64,000 nucleotides of DNA from Euborellia annulipes (taxonomy: Eukaryota; Arthropoda; Insecta; Dermaptera; Anisolabididae): NCBI GenBank assembly GCA_023213315.1, contig JAKCPI010006106.1, forward strand, positions 48,721 through 112,720. Reading direction: 5' to 3'. The notes under the pieces are model-generated. The model did not search any database. It saw nothing but the letters and a program-made list of their open reading frames with translations, and was not told where the DNA came from. Within the stretch, counting starts at the first letter, position 1, and every line of letters starts with the position of its first letter. The position numbers and the translations under genes were made by a program. Positions 21,729 to 33,772 of the stretch are shown here, piece after piece.

Positions 21729-24700
21729 ATGAGCAATACACAAACTCAATATTATCCGGTCAAGGTAAGAAAATTTTTTATGTTCCTTTTTCTCTCGTTC
21801 TCTTTTCGCATCATAAATATAAACAGAAGATAGATATGCATATGAATAAGCTCACTAAATTTAAATCCTGACACGTCATACGATAAGCTATGCACTGATT
21901 AGCTGTCATATTTCCTCTAAAGAAGAATAAATATCCAGGGTGGGGAAATTCCAATCGAGAATTTTTTTTTCTCATTTATCTAGAAAAATTATCCACATTT
22001 AAACAATCTAACTAAAATAAAAACAAAAGTTGAAAAACTTCCAAGAAATAAAAATTTTAATCAAATAAACAATCACGTTAAGTTTATCAATGTCAAACAA
22101 AAGAGTGGGGTAATTGAATGTATCAGTAAATATATTGATTGGATTTATTCTCTCTAGGCTAATATACTTCAATTTGGTATTAAAAAAAAATTACACACCT
22201 GGTGGGATTAGACATTTTAGGGATGAAATATTCTATAGAGGATGGAAATGAGAGGGAGAGGAGGACGGTGCAAAAACCTCAACCTGTTTGGACCTTTTCC
22301 AGTTTTTCGCTTATATCTCGTAATCTAAGCATATTTTGTGCATCATAGTACAATACAAAGTTGTAGAGCATTAAATTTGCTAAAATTTGGCTGATAAAAC
22401 GAATAGTAAATTCAATATTAACGGAGTCGGATCAAAGTTTCTATTTGTTTTACATTTCGAGAATCTTGGTCTAGCTCGGCCGTTCTCGATTAATATTGGA
22501 TCTACATACTTGTCTTTCAACCAAATTTTAGAAAATTTAATCCTCTACAACTTTGTATGGTGCTATGGTGCACAAAGTATGCTTAGTTTACGTGATACAA
22601 AACAAAATAAAAACTGAAAAAAGTCATAAAATTTTGAAGTCTCCCCTGCCAACCCCCTTGTTAGCAGAGGGTCCGCGAGGTCTAAAACTTAGGATACACA
22701 TCCTAGAGTACCCCCAAATAACCTGTAAAATTTCTACAAGCAAATGGTGGCTCAACAGATTATTAATAAATAAATATTGTCTATATGTCCGGTGTTCATA
22801 TTATTTTGTCTAACCTCTGTGTGTATTTTTGCTAGGTTCTTGTGGCTGGAGTTTCTGGTTCGTTTCCCGTCCCGCATCTCAATTGAATTGCCTACCAATC
22901 ATTTGAAATAAATAGGGATAGGGTCATCAATGATAACAACTATGAAAGTTTCAATCTCAAAATTGCAATTAAAAAAAAAATTAAGGATGAAAATCTTGAA
23001 AATAATATTATGCTTACATTGGCGTAGCTCGTATGTATATTCCTCGGGCGACTTCAGTCATTGCCGAATGGTTCTATGTGGTCTCTTATATCAAAAAGTT
23101 GTCCAGTTTAATATTCAGAATGTTTTCTAGCAGTTAAGTCTCGAAACACTGAAGGCTGACATCATCCATTATGCATGTCTCTGCAAGAGTAGAAGAGAAT
23201 TAATTAGAAATTTTATATTCATAATTGAAGAAGTTTTAATAAGACAGAGTTTAGTTGGGGCCAGTAGCGCTCCAAGGAAACAGGAAGGGAAAAAATGTTT
23301 AGTTTTAAAGCTTTTTTGTCCAGATACTATCTTTGGGATATTTATAATACAAGGGAAATACGTTGATAACCATCTATTATATACAGGATGTCTCAAAAAA
23401 ATGTACTCCCACTTTGAATGACGAGAAAAACATTATTTAGCGAAATGGAATAGCTTCGAATACAGAAGACAAATGTAATTGAAGAATCATGTTCGCAAAT
23501 GTTCAAATTGATGATCATTATTGTCCAGTCAACGCTGGTACCATTAAATATCCTGCGCATTCCCCAGACCTCACCCATGGACTTCTTTTTGTGGGGATAT
23601 CTCAAAGACAAAGAGTATCGTACAAAACCAAGAACAAGTGATGCTATGAATTGAAAGACAATGAATGTAGCGATATTCCTAATGACCTGTTTCGTGACGT
23701 TTGCGGATCCCCTCAGCGTTGTCTGGACAATAATGGTCATCAATTTGAACATTTGCGAACATGATTCTTCAATTACATTTGTCTTCTGTATCCGAAGCTA
23801 TTCCAGTAACTTAACAATTGAATACCCATTCTTAGACTGTAGAAGGTGTTAATTCAATGAAGACAAAACAATTTTTCAAAAATTATCTTGATTTATTTTT
23901 CAGAGTATTATGGCTTGGCTGACAAGCATGCGCAATTAGACTTGTTTCGGCAACAACACTGCCTTCTTCAGAGCCATAAACTGCAATAACAAGAATACAA
24001 TTATAAAAATTCCTTTCTTTACAAGAAATTAATATGTTAAGATTTTTCTTTTACACGGTCTTATAAATACTGAAAATTTAACCGAGTGAAGATTTGGTAT
24101 CTTTTCATGTGGACGGTCACATATAGTAAATTCCAAAAGGTTGTTATGCCACTGCCTCTCGGCAACCCCTATACAATAACAAAATCCTGGGACCGCCACT
24201 GGTTGAAGATTAAAATGTTTCTAGGGGCTGAATGCAAAATTTAGAATGCATTTGAAACTCAATATTAATTAATTTCAAACTTCATCCTTATATAAAAAAT
24301 ACCTTTAGACTGCGACAATCGTGATAATAAAAAATACCGAGAAATATTGGCTAAGCATGTTCCATTTCGTGCATGCAATCTAGTATAGTAATCAATAAAA
24401 AAAACTAATAACACATTTAGATCAATCTTAATGGGATTACTATTCAATATTTTTAAAAATTTTCCAATTACTTATAAAAAATATTTTGAAACAAAAAAAA
24501 AACATCTCATAAAATTTTCGAAATTAATGGTGAAGTGAGATAAACTGATTGGAATAAATTTTTTGTTTAGTGTCAGCCGACAGTATATCCGGCGGATCCG
24601 TTTGATCCGAATGCCGATGCACAAACGTTAAGGACGGCGATGAAGGGCTTTGGAACGGATGAGAAAGCTATCATCGATGTTCTGGCAAGGAGAGGAATTT

Positions 24701-27700
24701 GCCAAAGACTTGAGATTGCTGAGGCCTTTAAAACACTCTATGGAAAGGTAAGCCAGAGAAAATAGAAATAGAATAATCGATGAAATTGAAAGAGAAAAAA
24801 AAGTAGAATAAATTATATCGTAAGCTATTTGAAAAGTATTAATTATTCCAGCGCACGAATTTTCCCAAGGAATTAAAAGTTTGTAAAGATTATAATTTTA
24901 AGATTTTCTTATCAGAAAAAGTAATTAATTTTTGAAAATAAAATGATTTTGCTTAAGATTAACAAAGGAAATTTTAAAGTAGGGGGAAGGGATTTCCGAC
25001 TGCAGTCAGGTGAATTCTTACCAACTTTTTCAGATAAGTAGTCAATAAGAAGTTTGGCAAAGTAAACAACTATAAAAATCGATTAGTGAGCGAGTATTTC
25101 TGTTATGAAGTTCATGTTTGCTTTTTTAAAGTTTTCACTTTGTCCCAAAGTAAATGGCCTTGGGCTTACTATATGAACTTCAATAGGTGGGGTTGAAAGG
25201 ACTTGTTCGGTCCATACGACAACAAATAACATATATTTTTGTATGGTCTGAACAAGACCTCTCATCCCCACCTATTGCTACAACTACAATCCTGGGAGAG
25301 TGCAAAAAAATCATTGAACTTCATCTAGAAATACACGCCTCTGGGGTAGCAATTTTTTTTTCTTTCTCTGTATGTATATATTTAGAGAGAAAGTGTTTTC
25401 TTACACACCGCTTCGAACTAGCAGCTTTATTCTAATCGAGGCCTTTTTGCAGTTCAGGCCAAATTTTTTGTTGAAAAATTTTCAAATCGGACTATGCGAG
25501 GAATTTGTTGATACGTAGGACTTTCTTTGTTTATTCATCATTCTGTCGATCCAGACCGGAATCGAAACGTCACTATGATGAGAAAATTGAATAAACAACA
25601 AAATACACTAACTGCTATCTCTTTCTGTCTATCTTATATTTTGTTAATAAAGAAAATAAAGTTTCAATTTTGAAATGAGATAATATTTTATAGTAGTATA
25701 AGTACACGACTTTAGCAGGGCCTGTGGCTGCAAATTTTAGGGAAGGCAATTTGTGAAAAAAGCTGCTTATATACGAACAAATTTAATTCAAACCCCATAG
25801 ACTTAGTATGTCTAACTGAAAAGTATTTGATGTTGAAAAGCTATTCCTAATTAGACGTCTACCGGCGTGTTAGGGGAAGGGCGGGATGCGGCAAGAGTCC
25901 ACTGCCTAGGGGCAGCAAATGCTTAAATCCGCACCTGGTCTTTAGTCAAAACAGCAAGTGTTTTCATATTGTATATCGTTGACACTTTTCTTCCGCTTGG
26001 AATTTGTACGCCAAGGTCATAGCATGCATGGAAAAATACACCAAAATAGGAGAGGACATAAAAAAGCTGACGTTTTTTGAAAAAACTGTAGAAACAAAGT
26101 TTCCTAAAAATACGACACCCTTAGAAAAATCGCGTTCTTTTATTAATATTTTCAATATTTTCTATATAAAGTAGATTCAAAAGAAATTGTTTTATTTTTT
26201 TTTTTAGAATTTGGTGGAAGACTTGAAAAGTGAGTTGAGTGGGAAATTCGAGGATGTTATTACGGGGTTGATGACTCCATTACCTGAATACTACGCCAAG
26301 GAGCTGCATAAAGCAGTGTCAGGTATTGGCACTGACGAAGAAGCCATCATTGAAATCATGTGTACACTCAGCAACTATGGCATTCGCACTGTCTCAGCTT
26401 ATTATCAGAAACTATACAACAAACCCCTAGAACAAGATTTAAAGGATGACACTTCCGGCCATTTCAAAAGAATACTTGTCTCTTTATGCCAGGTGAGTTT
26501 TTATTTTTTTCTATAAAAAATTATAAAAATAATTAGAAAGTTGGGGGAACATGAAAATATGTCAGACATTATACCTGAATTATTTTCTTATAAGTAGAAG
26601 AAAGTAGCAAATTTTTTGATTTACTTTAATCGAGATCAAAGAATTTTATTATAGAATGAATGATGTCAGATATAATTAATAATCGAAAACAATCTGGAGA
26701 AATTAATCTGATATGATATAATGACAATAGTAGTATCTTTGTCATTATGTTTTGTCAGTTAAACTCGGGATAGTTTTGGATTAAAGTATAATTTATATTT
26801 GCTTTGACCCTAAGATTCGGTTCGGTAGGTTTATTAAAGAAAAGATTTTCGGAATTAAGAATTTTGGCACTATTTGGGAAAAAATAATAGATCTAATTAT
26901 GGTGACCTTAGGTACCGTTTTGAACGGGACAATATCGTTTTTTTATATTTCTCGGCCGTATCGTCGTTTTAATAAAAATGTCAATTTTATCCAGTTTGTA
27001 ACAAACTTTTGAAGAAAACTGAACCGCGTCTAATTTATTTCTCGTAAGACTTTATGCTAAGGAATATGTAAAATTAATACCTCCCTTTTGAAATTTTGCA
27101 TCGGTTCTTTCATTACAAAATAATTGTTTGTAGAATTAGTATGTTTATATAATAAAACTTGAAAAAATAAAGTGGCTGTTGTATTAAACAATAAGAGGCA
27201 AAAGGAGCGGGCAGCCAGGTATTTAGTCTTCTGACTGTCAGCTCCTTTTGCCTCTTATTGTTTAATACAACAGCCACTTTATTTCTTCAAACTACGGCCG
27301 AGAAATATGAAAAAAAAAGCGGCACTGTCCCGTTCAAAACGGCACACTAATTAGAACTATTCTTATTTCCCAAATAGTGCCTTAATTCTTTATCCCGAAA
27401 ATCTTTTCTTTAATAAATCTACCGAACCGAATCTCCCTTTAGGGTAGAAGCAAATATAAATTACTTTTATCCAAAACTATCCCGAGTTTAACTGTCACAA
27501 TATAATGACAAGATACTATTGTCATCAGATTAATTTCTCCAGATTGTTTTCGATAATTAATTATAATTCTATAATACAATTCTTTAATAAATTAAATACC
27601 TGGCTGCCCGCTCCTTTTGCCTCTAATTGTTATTATATAATAAAACTTTTTTATCATCTTACTTTTTTATTAAAACATAATATTTGAAGAGTTGAGAATT

Positions 27701-30700
27701 AGAAGGGACTTATGAACCTTATTTTGTATGCCATTATGACCTTTATGTATATTATGCATAAAGACGTAAATGGCGTACAAAAAATTGCCCATAGACTCCT
27801 TTTAGTTCTCAACTCTTCATTTAATAACACCGTCCCGTTTTTGACATCAGAATGTCCCGTTTTTGTCACAAGACAATATGGTCAGTCTAGTTCTAATACT
27901 TAATTAAAATAATACATATATTAACAAAGAGCAGTTTTGTATAGACTAGTTTTGGTTATTGTTCTAAAACAAAAAACAAAAAACGAATTTTTTCTGCCAT
28001 CTTTCTTTTTATAACAATTGATTCTAAAGATAGAATATAAGACTAATATGACCAAAAAAGTTTAAATAGTAACAACCTAATATTCTCAACGGCGAAAAAT
28101 CAAGGGAGAGAAATCTAAACATCTTTTAATTACATGTAATAATATTTAATATTATTTATTAATAATTAATAAACTTACCTTGGAGGTTTTTTTTACCATT
28201 GATTATGCTTGACTTCCAATCTTGATTTTCGTGGTTATTCCTGATTGTCATTAATACTCCTTGTCAAATAAATATTCTTCATTATATATTAAATAAAATA
28301 ACAATTATGAAATTCACTAATAAACTCGATATATATTAAAAAATTGAATTAAATAATGACGAATTAAGAAACAGACATTTTGCCTTTTAGAAAGGAGGCA
28401 AGAAGTTGTTGGAACGCGGCCACAAGATAGCAGCACCACTATTGTTCACAATTTGGCTACGAGATGGCACCACTGATATCATATTTAAATTCAATTATTC
28501 AATAATAATAAATGAGATAAATATAATTAATTAGGACTTTGAATTTTTTTAATTTAAAATTTCTTTCATTACCATAAAAAAATATTTAACTATTCATTTT
28601 TAACAAGAATATACCATTCTTTATGTCCTAAGCAGGAAGCCGAGTATGGGCGTATTCAGTTTAAAACTGAGGGGGGCAACTTTTCTAATATCAATTTTAT
28701 TATTTTATTAAATGTCACAACATAATTGGAGATTAGGGATGGCGTCACTTGTAGTTTTTATCATTTCACAGATGACGTGAATTTTTCAGTTTTTTCATTT
28801 ATATTTTTTGGTTTTTTTTTTCAATTGGAAGGGGGGGGGGGGCAGCTGCCCTTTGTAGATACGCCCATGGAGCCGAGTGAGTTAGGGGAGTCCGGATCCT
28901 TTGAACTTCAACCATAAATTTTGAATGAGAAAAAAATTAAAATAATTTTGACAGGCTCTATCCTAAGCGCTGTAAGGCATCCAGGGGGGGGGGGGGTTAG
29001 GGTTTCAAACCCTCTCCCCCCTCCCCCCAGGAGAGAGAAAAAATTACAAATTGCTAAATATTATATTATTTTATCTATTTCATTTATACGAAAACTTGGA
29101 CGGATCAAACTCGCCGACCTGAGGCCATTTAGAATCGATTTATATTTATTTAAATTGCATCTATATTTATTTAAATTGCATCCATTTTAATATACATATT
29201 TTAGAAGTAGATGAGAATGTAATTGTTGAATGAATGTACACAACTTGCATCACAAGACAAAATCTCTTAACTGTAAAAATAATTTAATTATTAATTGACA
29301 GGGTAACAGAGACGAGGACCAAACGGTGAACGTGAAAGCGGCACAAGAAGATGCACAAGCGCTTTACGAAGCAGGCGAGAAGAAATGGGGAACAGATGAG
29401 ACCATCTTTAACCAAGTGATGGTTACTAGGAGTTATGCTCAGCTTCGACAGATCCTACAGGAATATGAAAATCTCACCGGACACTCATTCGAAACAGCTA
29501 TCGATAGGGAGTTCAGCGGCTCTCTAAAGAAAGCTCTACTGGCCATCGGTGGGTTTTATCTCATTTATATTGAATGTGGAAATAGTAGTAAATAAATCGA
29601 GCATTTATTGTGGGGGCGGACCGTCCCAGGCCCCCAAATATTAGTCTTTGAGAGGCCCCGTGGTTTCCCCAAAAAAAAGATAAAATAAAAAAAAATTTTC
29701 CAGCAAGGCGGCAAAAATTTCCTCTTCCTAAAAAAAGGTAAAATAATTTTAACAGGAGAAAAGAAACCCCCAACTGTCTCGGTACGCCTCTGCCACTGGG
29801 AAATCAATTTATAAGGAAAAAAAAATACACATAATCTTATCTTACCACAATTACCACAAAATTAGATAAATATTTTTTTTTTAAATATAAAATTATTGGC
29901 CTATATTATTTCAAAAAGTCAATGAATTATACCAAAAATAAAAGAAAATGTTTTTTTTTTTTCTTAAATCTTTATTATGAGGGCTGATCAAAAAGTTCAA
30001 GAACTGATTTTTTTGAAAATCTACAGCTTAGTGAATATTATCCCTTTAAAAGAACACTTCTTCCTGGAAAACTAGAAAATTTTGAACGTGGGAATTCATA
30101 TTCTAAAATGTTTTTTTTTTCCTTTCTGAGATTTTTGTTTAATTTCCATAGTTGAAACAAATCTCTATATTTTTCAATAGTCTCTTGAGTTTCGGAAACA
30201 GAGAAATCTGTTGAATACGATGAGGGAGGGTGGAGGCTCAGTGGCGTCATTTCAACTTTTTCTTGGGGGGGGGGGGGGCAAACATTTTTTTTTTTCTTAA
30301 AATTTACTTACAAATGGGTACTCAAATTTGGCCAAAACATATTTGATTTAATTAATTGTTTAATTTTGTACAGTTTGTATACTCATAGATGTATTTTGGA
30401 GTATTTTATTTAGAATAATATAAAATTTTATAAAAATCAGAGCCCTTGGGGGGGGGGGCAAATGCCCCCCCTGCCCCCCCTCCCAAATGACGCCACTGTG
30501 GAGGCTAAGGGATGGGGGTATTTGTGCAATAATAGCGAATGAACAGGCGCGCAGTGCAGCACAGCGCCCTCTTCGCATATTATTGTACAAAACACGCCAT
30601 CACCGTCAGCCCCCTGGCTCAATATACCTAACCACTGCGGACTTTTTCCGAAATTTAAGAAACCCTTAGAAAAGCAGAGAATTATCTAAACAGAGAAATT

Positions 30701-31680
30701 AAAAGAAAGATCGGCGACGGAAAAACATTCCAGAAGATGAATTCTCACAGCCCTTGTGGCAGCGGAAAAATGTAAAAATCATTAATATCCATCCTATAAT
30801 AATTAAATGATGGCAAAGTAAAAAATAATTTCAAATTTATTTAAAAATTAACGGTCAAATAGTTCAGCACTCTTGCAAAAGATGGCAGGCTAGTCTAACA
30901 GCCGGCAATATCAGATCATTTATAAGCCTATATATACTGTATATTTTTATGCTGTTATAAATGATATATAATATAAAATAAATTATTAAAAGATCAACGA
31001 AAATTAAACAAATACATTAGATTAAATATAGCCCTACCATCCTGCCATCTGTTGGCAATTTTTTAAGCCCCCTAACGCCATCTTATCGGCAAAAACATGT
31101 GAACAGCTTTGCCTTCCGAAGTCCCTTAATAATTAAATAATTTTTAACAAATCAGTTCTGGAACTTTTTGAACACCATTCGTATATTTGCTGTAATTCTT
31201 TCAAATTTAAAACTCAAATTAAGCAAATTTAAGGCTTTTATTTTTTCACTTTGATATTTTAAAAAATTGCTTCTCGAAAAATTGAAATTACAGATTGTAA
31301 ATATTTTGTAGAATTCTCTGAAATGAGAAAAAAAATAATGATATCTTTGAATTTTTTATAGTGAAATGCGTCCGCTCGAAAGTAGGTTTCTTTGCTGAAC
31401 GACTTCACTCCGCCCTGCATGGTTTAGGAACTAAAGATCGCACTCTAATCCGAATTATCGTCTCTCGATCGGAAATTGATCTTGGAGATATTAAAAATGC
31501 ATTCGAACAACAATTTGGAAAAAGTCTAGCCAGTTATGTACAGGTAGGAAAATGAAAGAAAAATCATTTTTTTTTTTGATCAAAAAAAAAACAATACAAT
31601 TTATTATCATTTTTGTTGTTTTGTTTCAGTCTGACTGTTCCGGTGACTACAAACGAGTTTTGTTAACATTAATTGAATAA
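21729..31680 (+). CDS. Annexin (four-repeat calcium/phospholipid-binding protein)
   Basis: Coding exons 21729-21764, 24571-24747, 26208-26492, 29302-29548, 31362-31543 and 31630-31680 join in frame at GT-AG sites and give 325 residues (family about 320). Start [12 protein letters not shown] is a short N-terminal tail. Four annexin repeats carry their calcium loops: MKGFGTDE (repeat 1), VSGIGTDE (2), KKWGTDE (3, where GxGT is KWGT) and LHGLGTKD (4). The acidic caps are present ([45 protein letters not shown]). Annexins bind acidic membranes in a Ca-dependent way and act in trafficking and membrane repair. It resembles arthropod annexin B9/B10-type proteins, but the subtype is not resolved. The transcript starts about 6.3 kb upstream. 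AATAAA occurs near 31870. Confidence 0.93.
22305..22605. repeat. Fold-back repeat
   Basis: Arms 22305-22425 and 22485-22605: CATATTTTGTGCATCATAGT and ACAAAGTTGTAGAGCATTAA are mirrored by CTCTACAACTTTGTATGGTG and GTGCACAAAGTATGCTTAG. AT-rich, unclassified, in annexin intron 2. Confidence 0.65.
23385..23850. pseudogene. Tc1/mariner-type transposase relic with duplicated inverted tail
   Basis: TATACAGGATGTCTCAAAAA at 23383 looks like a mariner-type end. Downstream, plus-strand frames give [24 protein letters not shown] and [18 protein letters not shown] (compare SPDLTPxDFFLWGxLKDKVY of mariner-like transposases), then in another frame [19 protein letters not shown] and HQFEHLR. The final stretch coding NNGHQFEHL occurs twice in opposite orientation (23455-23535 and 23715-23790). 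Frames are broken; it is dead. Confidence 0.7.
23939..23971 (-). ncRNA. Hammerhead-like core, unusual stem III
   Basis: Minus strand: CTGAAGA, extra A, stem II GGCA/TGCC, then GAAACAAGTC, in which AC-AA-GT could be a two-pair stem III with a loop, and C the cleavage base. Stem I does not pair at its first position, so the call is weak. Confidence 0.35.
24748..26207. other. Annexin intron 3
   Basis: AT-rich intron. A short imperfect inverted repeat at about 25135-25285 surrounds GGACTTGTTCGGTCCATACG and TATGGTCTGAACAAGACCT. The stretch at 25550-25600 has GAAACGTCACTATGATGAG, which resembles the repeat cores but in the wrong order. No other feature recognised. Confidence 0.35.
26636..27585. 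repeat. Nearly 1-kb palindromic repeat in annexin intron 4
   Basis: The centre at about 27215-27240 joins CAATAAGAGGCAAAAGGAGC to its reverse complement GCTCCTTTTGCCTCTTATTG. The similarity continues outward through CTCGGCCGTA, CCGTTTTGAACGGGACA, GGTTCGGTAGGTTTATTAAA and AACTCGGGATAGTTTTGGAT to AATCTGGAGAAATTAATCTG (26691) versus its mirror at 27524-27545. The left arm holds about 220 extra bases (26945-27170). A third copy of the CTCCTTTTGCCTC piece is at 27608-27622. Confidence 0.8.
28645..28869. mobile_element. Non-autonomous hAT element, annexin intron 4
   Basis: Ends TATGGGCGTATTCA and TAGATACGCCCATG (inverted). Flanks AAGCCGAG (28637-28644) and GAGCCGAG (28870-28877) match at seven of eight bases. 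A run of G's lies beside the right end. Confidence 0.75.
30239..30498. mobile_element. Non-autonomous hAT element with exact TSD, annexin intron 5
   Basis: Perfect 14-base terminal inverted repeats CAGTGGCGTCATTT / AAATGACGCCACTG and the exact 8-bp duplication TGGAGGCT (30231-30238, 30499-30506). G-runs and C-runs sit immediately inside both ends, so the ends can fold into a long G/C-rich hairpin. Confidence 0.92.
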
Positions 31681-31959
31681 TTCTAAGCAAAACATATATA
31701 TTTATATATATATATATGTCTAAATATTATATAAAATATTTTTTGAGAAAAATTTTATTTATGTATTTTTCATTTTACGAAATACTTTCTTTTTCTATAA
31801 TAATATAATTTAAAGAAAAAAAAATATATTTAGTATGTGAGTGCCTTAAAGAAAATATTTTTTTGCTATAAATAAACATATTTAAAAATTGTATTTGTTT
31901 TTTATTTTAGCGAGAGAAAGATAGAAATTCTCATTTTTTTAACTTATAATCCTCTAAAA

Positions 31960-32433
31960 CAGGGATGAGCAACCCGCGGCCCGTTAAACATGGATATGCG
32001 GCCCGCCAAGCATTTCTAAAATTGAAAATAAATATTTTTTTATTTTAATTTTATCATTATCAGTTCAACCATGAAATTAATCAAAAATGACCACCGATCA
32101 AGACTGAGTGATGCACGATGCTGCGTACGTGTAGCTAGCTACCTCATCAAATACCGGCTGATAGTGATCAGCTTGTATCAAAAAACAGTGCCAAATTTCT
32201 CATTAAAAATTTGAAGTAAATTCGTTTTTCTGTTCTTTTCTTGTTTGTTTTTGTTTTGCATTAAAATTTGCATATGAAATATTTGCTTTTTTTTAAACTT
32301 TATATTTTTTTATTCTAATGTTTATTATAAATAAAGTTTTGTAAATTATTAATAAGTGTTACTTTATGTGCGGCACGCCAAAATATTTTAAAATTTAAAT
32401 TGGCCCGTTGATATAAAAGGTTCCTCACCCCTG
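31960..32433. mobile_element. hAT element of the CAGGGATGAGCAACCCGCGGCCCG kind
   Basis: The left end reads CAGGGATGAGCAACCCGCGG and the right end GGTTCCTCACCCCTG; the exact 8-bp duplication CTCTAAAA is at 31952-31959 and 32434-32441. This end sequence (GAGCAACCCGCGGCCCG) is typical of Charlie/Tip100-like hAT families in many animals. The 474-bp body has no intact ORF. It lies just downstream of the annexin gene. Confidence 0.92.
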
Positions 32434-32697
32434 CTCTAAAAAGCTTCTTCATTTATAAATGTTATTTTCTAAGCAATTCTAATTTTATTGACTAAAAAAT
32501 ATTGAGAAGATATGGTAAGGAATAATCATTAGTTACATTGATTTATGGCTTTTTCGATTCATTGTTTTAAAATACGCATGGAGTGGAACATTGAATCAAA
32601 AATATTTGCATTCTTGTTTAAATGGAAAAATTTAGATCTTAAATATATATAAATATACTAAATGAATTTTGAAGTTTTCTTGTATTAACCCAGAAAG

Positions 32698-32912
32698 CTT
32701 TGAAAATTGCAAATCTTGCAAAATATTGATAAATTGCAGTCGCAATATTGCAAGCTAATCTTACGGGAAATATTGCAGCAACATTGCTGCAATATTCCTA
32801 TGTCCGCCCCTTTGTAATATTGTCAATATTGTGCAAGATTGGCAATATTGTGCAAGATTTGCAATATTGTCAATATTTTGCAAGATTGGCAATATTACTG
32901 CAATATTCCAAG
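32698..32912. repeat. Degenerate tandem TTGCAATATT repeat
   Basis: About 215 bases built from variants of TTGCAATATTG, TGCAAGATTGGCAATATT and GTCAATATTGTGCAAG. Many units are self-complementary (AATATT). It lies between annexin and CDC37. Confidence 0.7.
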
Positions 32913-33139
32913 CTGCTGGTCAGATGAAATGAACGAATTTCAATAAAAGATTTTTCAGAAAATTGAACCATAACGACTGGTTTGAGCATAATTCTCAGTT
33001 TCCGTCACCATTTATAACCATCATTATGCCTAAAAATTAGAATATAAACATTTACAAAATCAATCTGATCTTAAAACATACTCGAGCGATAAGGAAAAAG
33101 GTTTGTGTATAAATGAAAAAAATGTAAATAGAAAAAAGA

Positions 33140-33230
33140 TGAAAAAAATATTCCATATCACTAGGATCGAAATATTTACAAATAAACGGATAATACGCAG
33201 AAGTATTTATTTTTGGCCGACGGTCCTTAT
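33140..33230 (+). repeat. Family-B repeat fragment
   Basis: ATTCCATATCACTAGGATCG, then GAAATATTTACAAATAAACG and ATTTTTGGCCGAC match the hammerhead-bearing repeat at 13686-13760. The upstream CTGAAGA box is replaced by GATGAAAAAAAT, so the core is broken. Confidence 0.6.
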
Positions 33231-33772
33231 ATGCTAATATTTGATTTTCCTTATTCCCATCTACAAACAAAAATAAATTCTACTTAAAATATATTGAGAA
33301 TCAATCTAACAATTTGAAAGATATAAAGTTAAGATCAGATTGATTCTGTTAAGCCTTATGTTCGTTATAATATGTATCTTAATTTTCAGGCCTGATGAGA
33401 GTCATAAATGGTGACCGAAACTGACAATTTTGCGCAAACTTTTTTATCAAAATTTATTCATTTCATCTAAATATAGCCTACCTTCCTTTAACAAGTAAAC
33501 TTCAAAATTGATTTAGTAAGTTATATAATCTTTTACATCCTCAAAGTCAAATTAAATATCTAATGAAATCTGTCAATAAATTAAATTATTATATATATAA
33601 TAAATTAATTATTGATATAAAAAAAGATTTTATTTGTTTTATTAAATAAAATAGTTTCAATTTATTTAGGGATATAAAATTAAAGCTTAATGACTTTTGA
33701 GAGGTTTGTTGCTTAAACAATAATTAAAAAAAAGACTAATAAGTAATACCATGAAGCCAATTTAAAGGTTGT

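Noticed and set aside
23393..23752. 119-aa minus-strand protein
   Set aside because: It overlaps an inverted duplication of a mariner-type transposase tail read in the wrong frame.
25555..25600. Hammerhead at GAAACGTCACTATGATGAG
   Set aside because: The GAAACGTC and TGATGAG boxes are in the wrong order for a type-I core on this strand and no stems pair; the upstream CTGTCGA is a poor box.
28921..29190. 89-aa ORF before annexin exon 29302
   Set aside because: It runs through homopolymers and a direct repeat (TTTATTTAAATTGCATC twice) and has no coding character.
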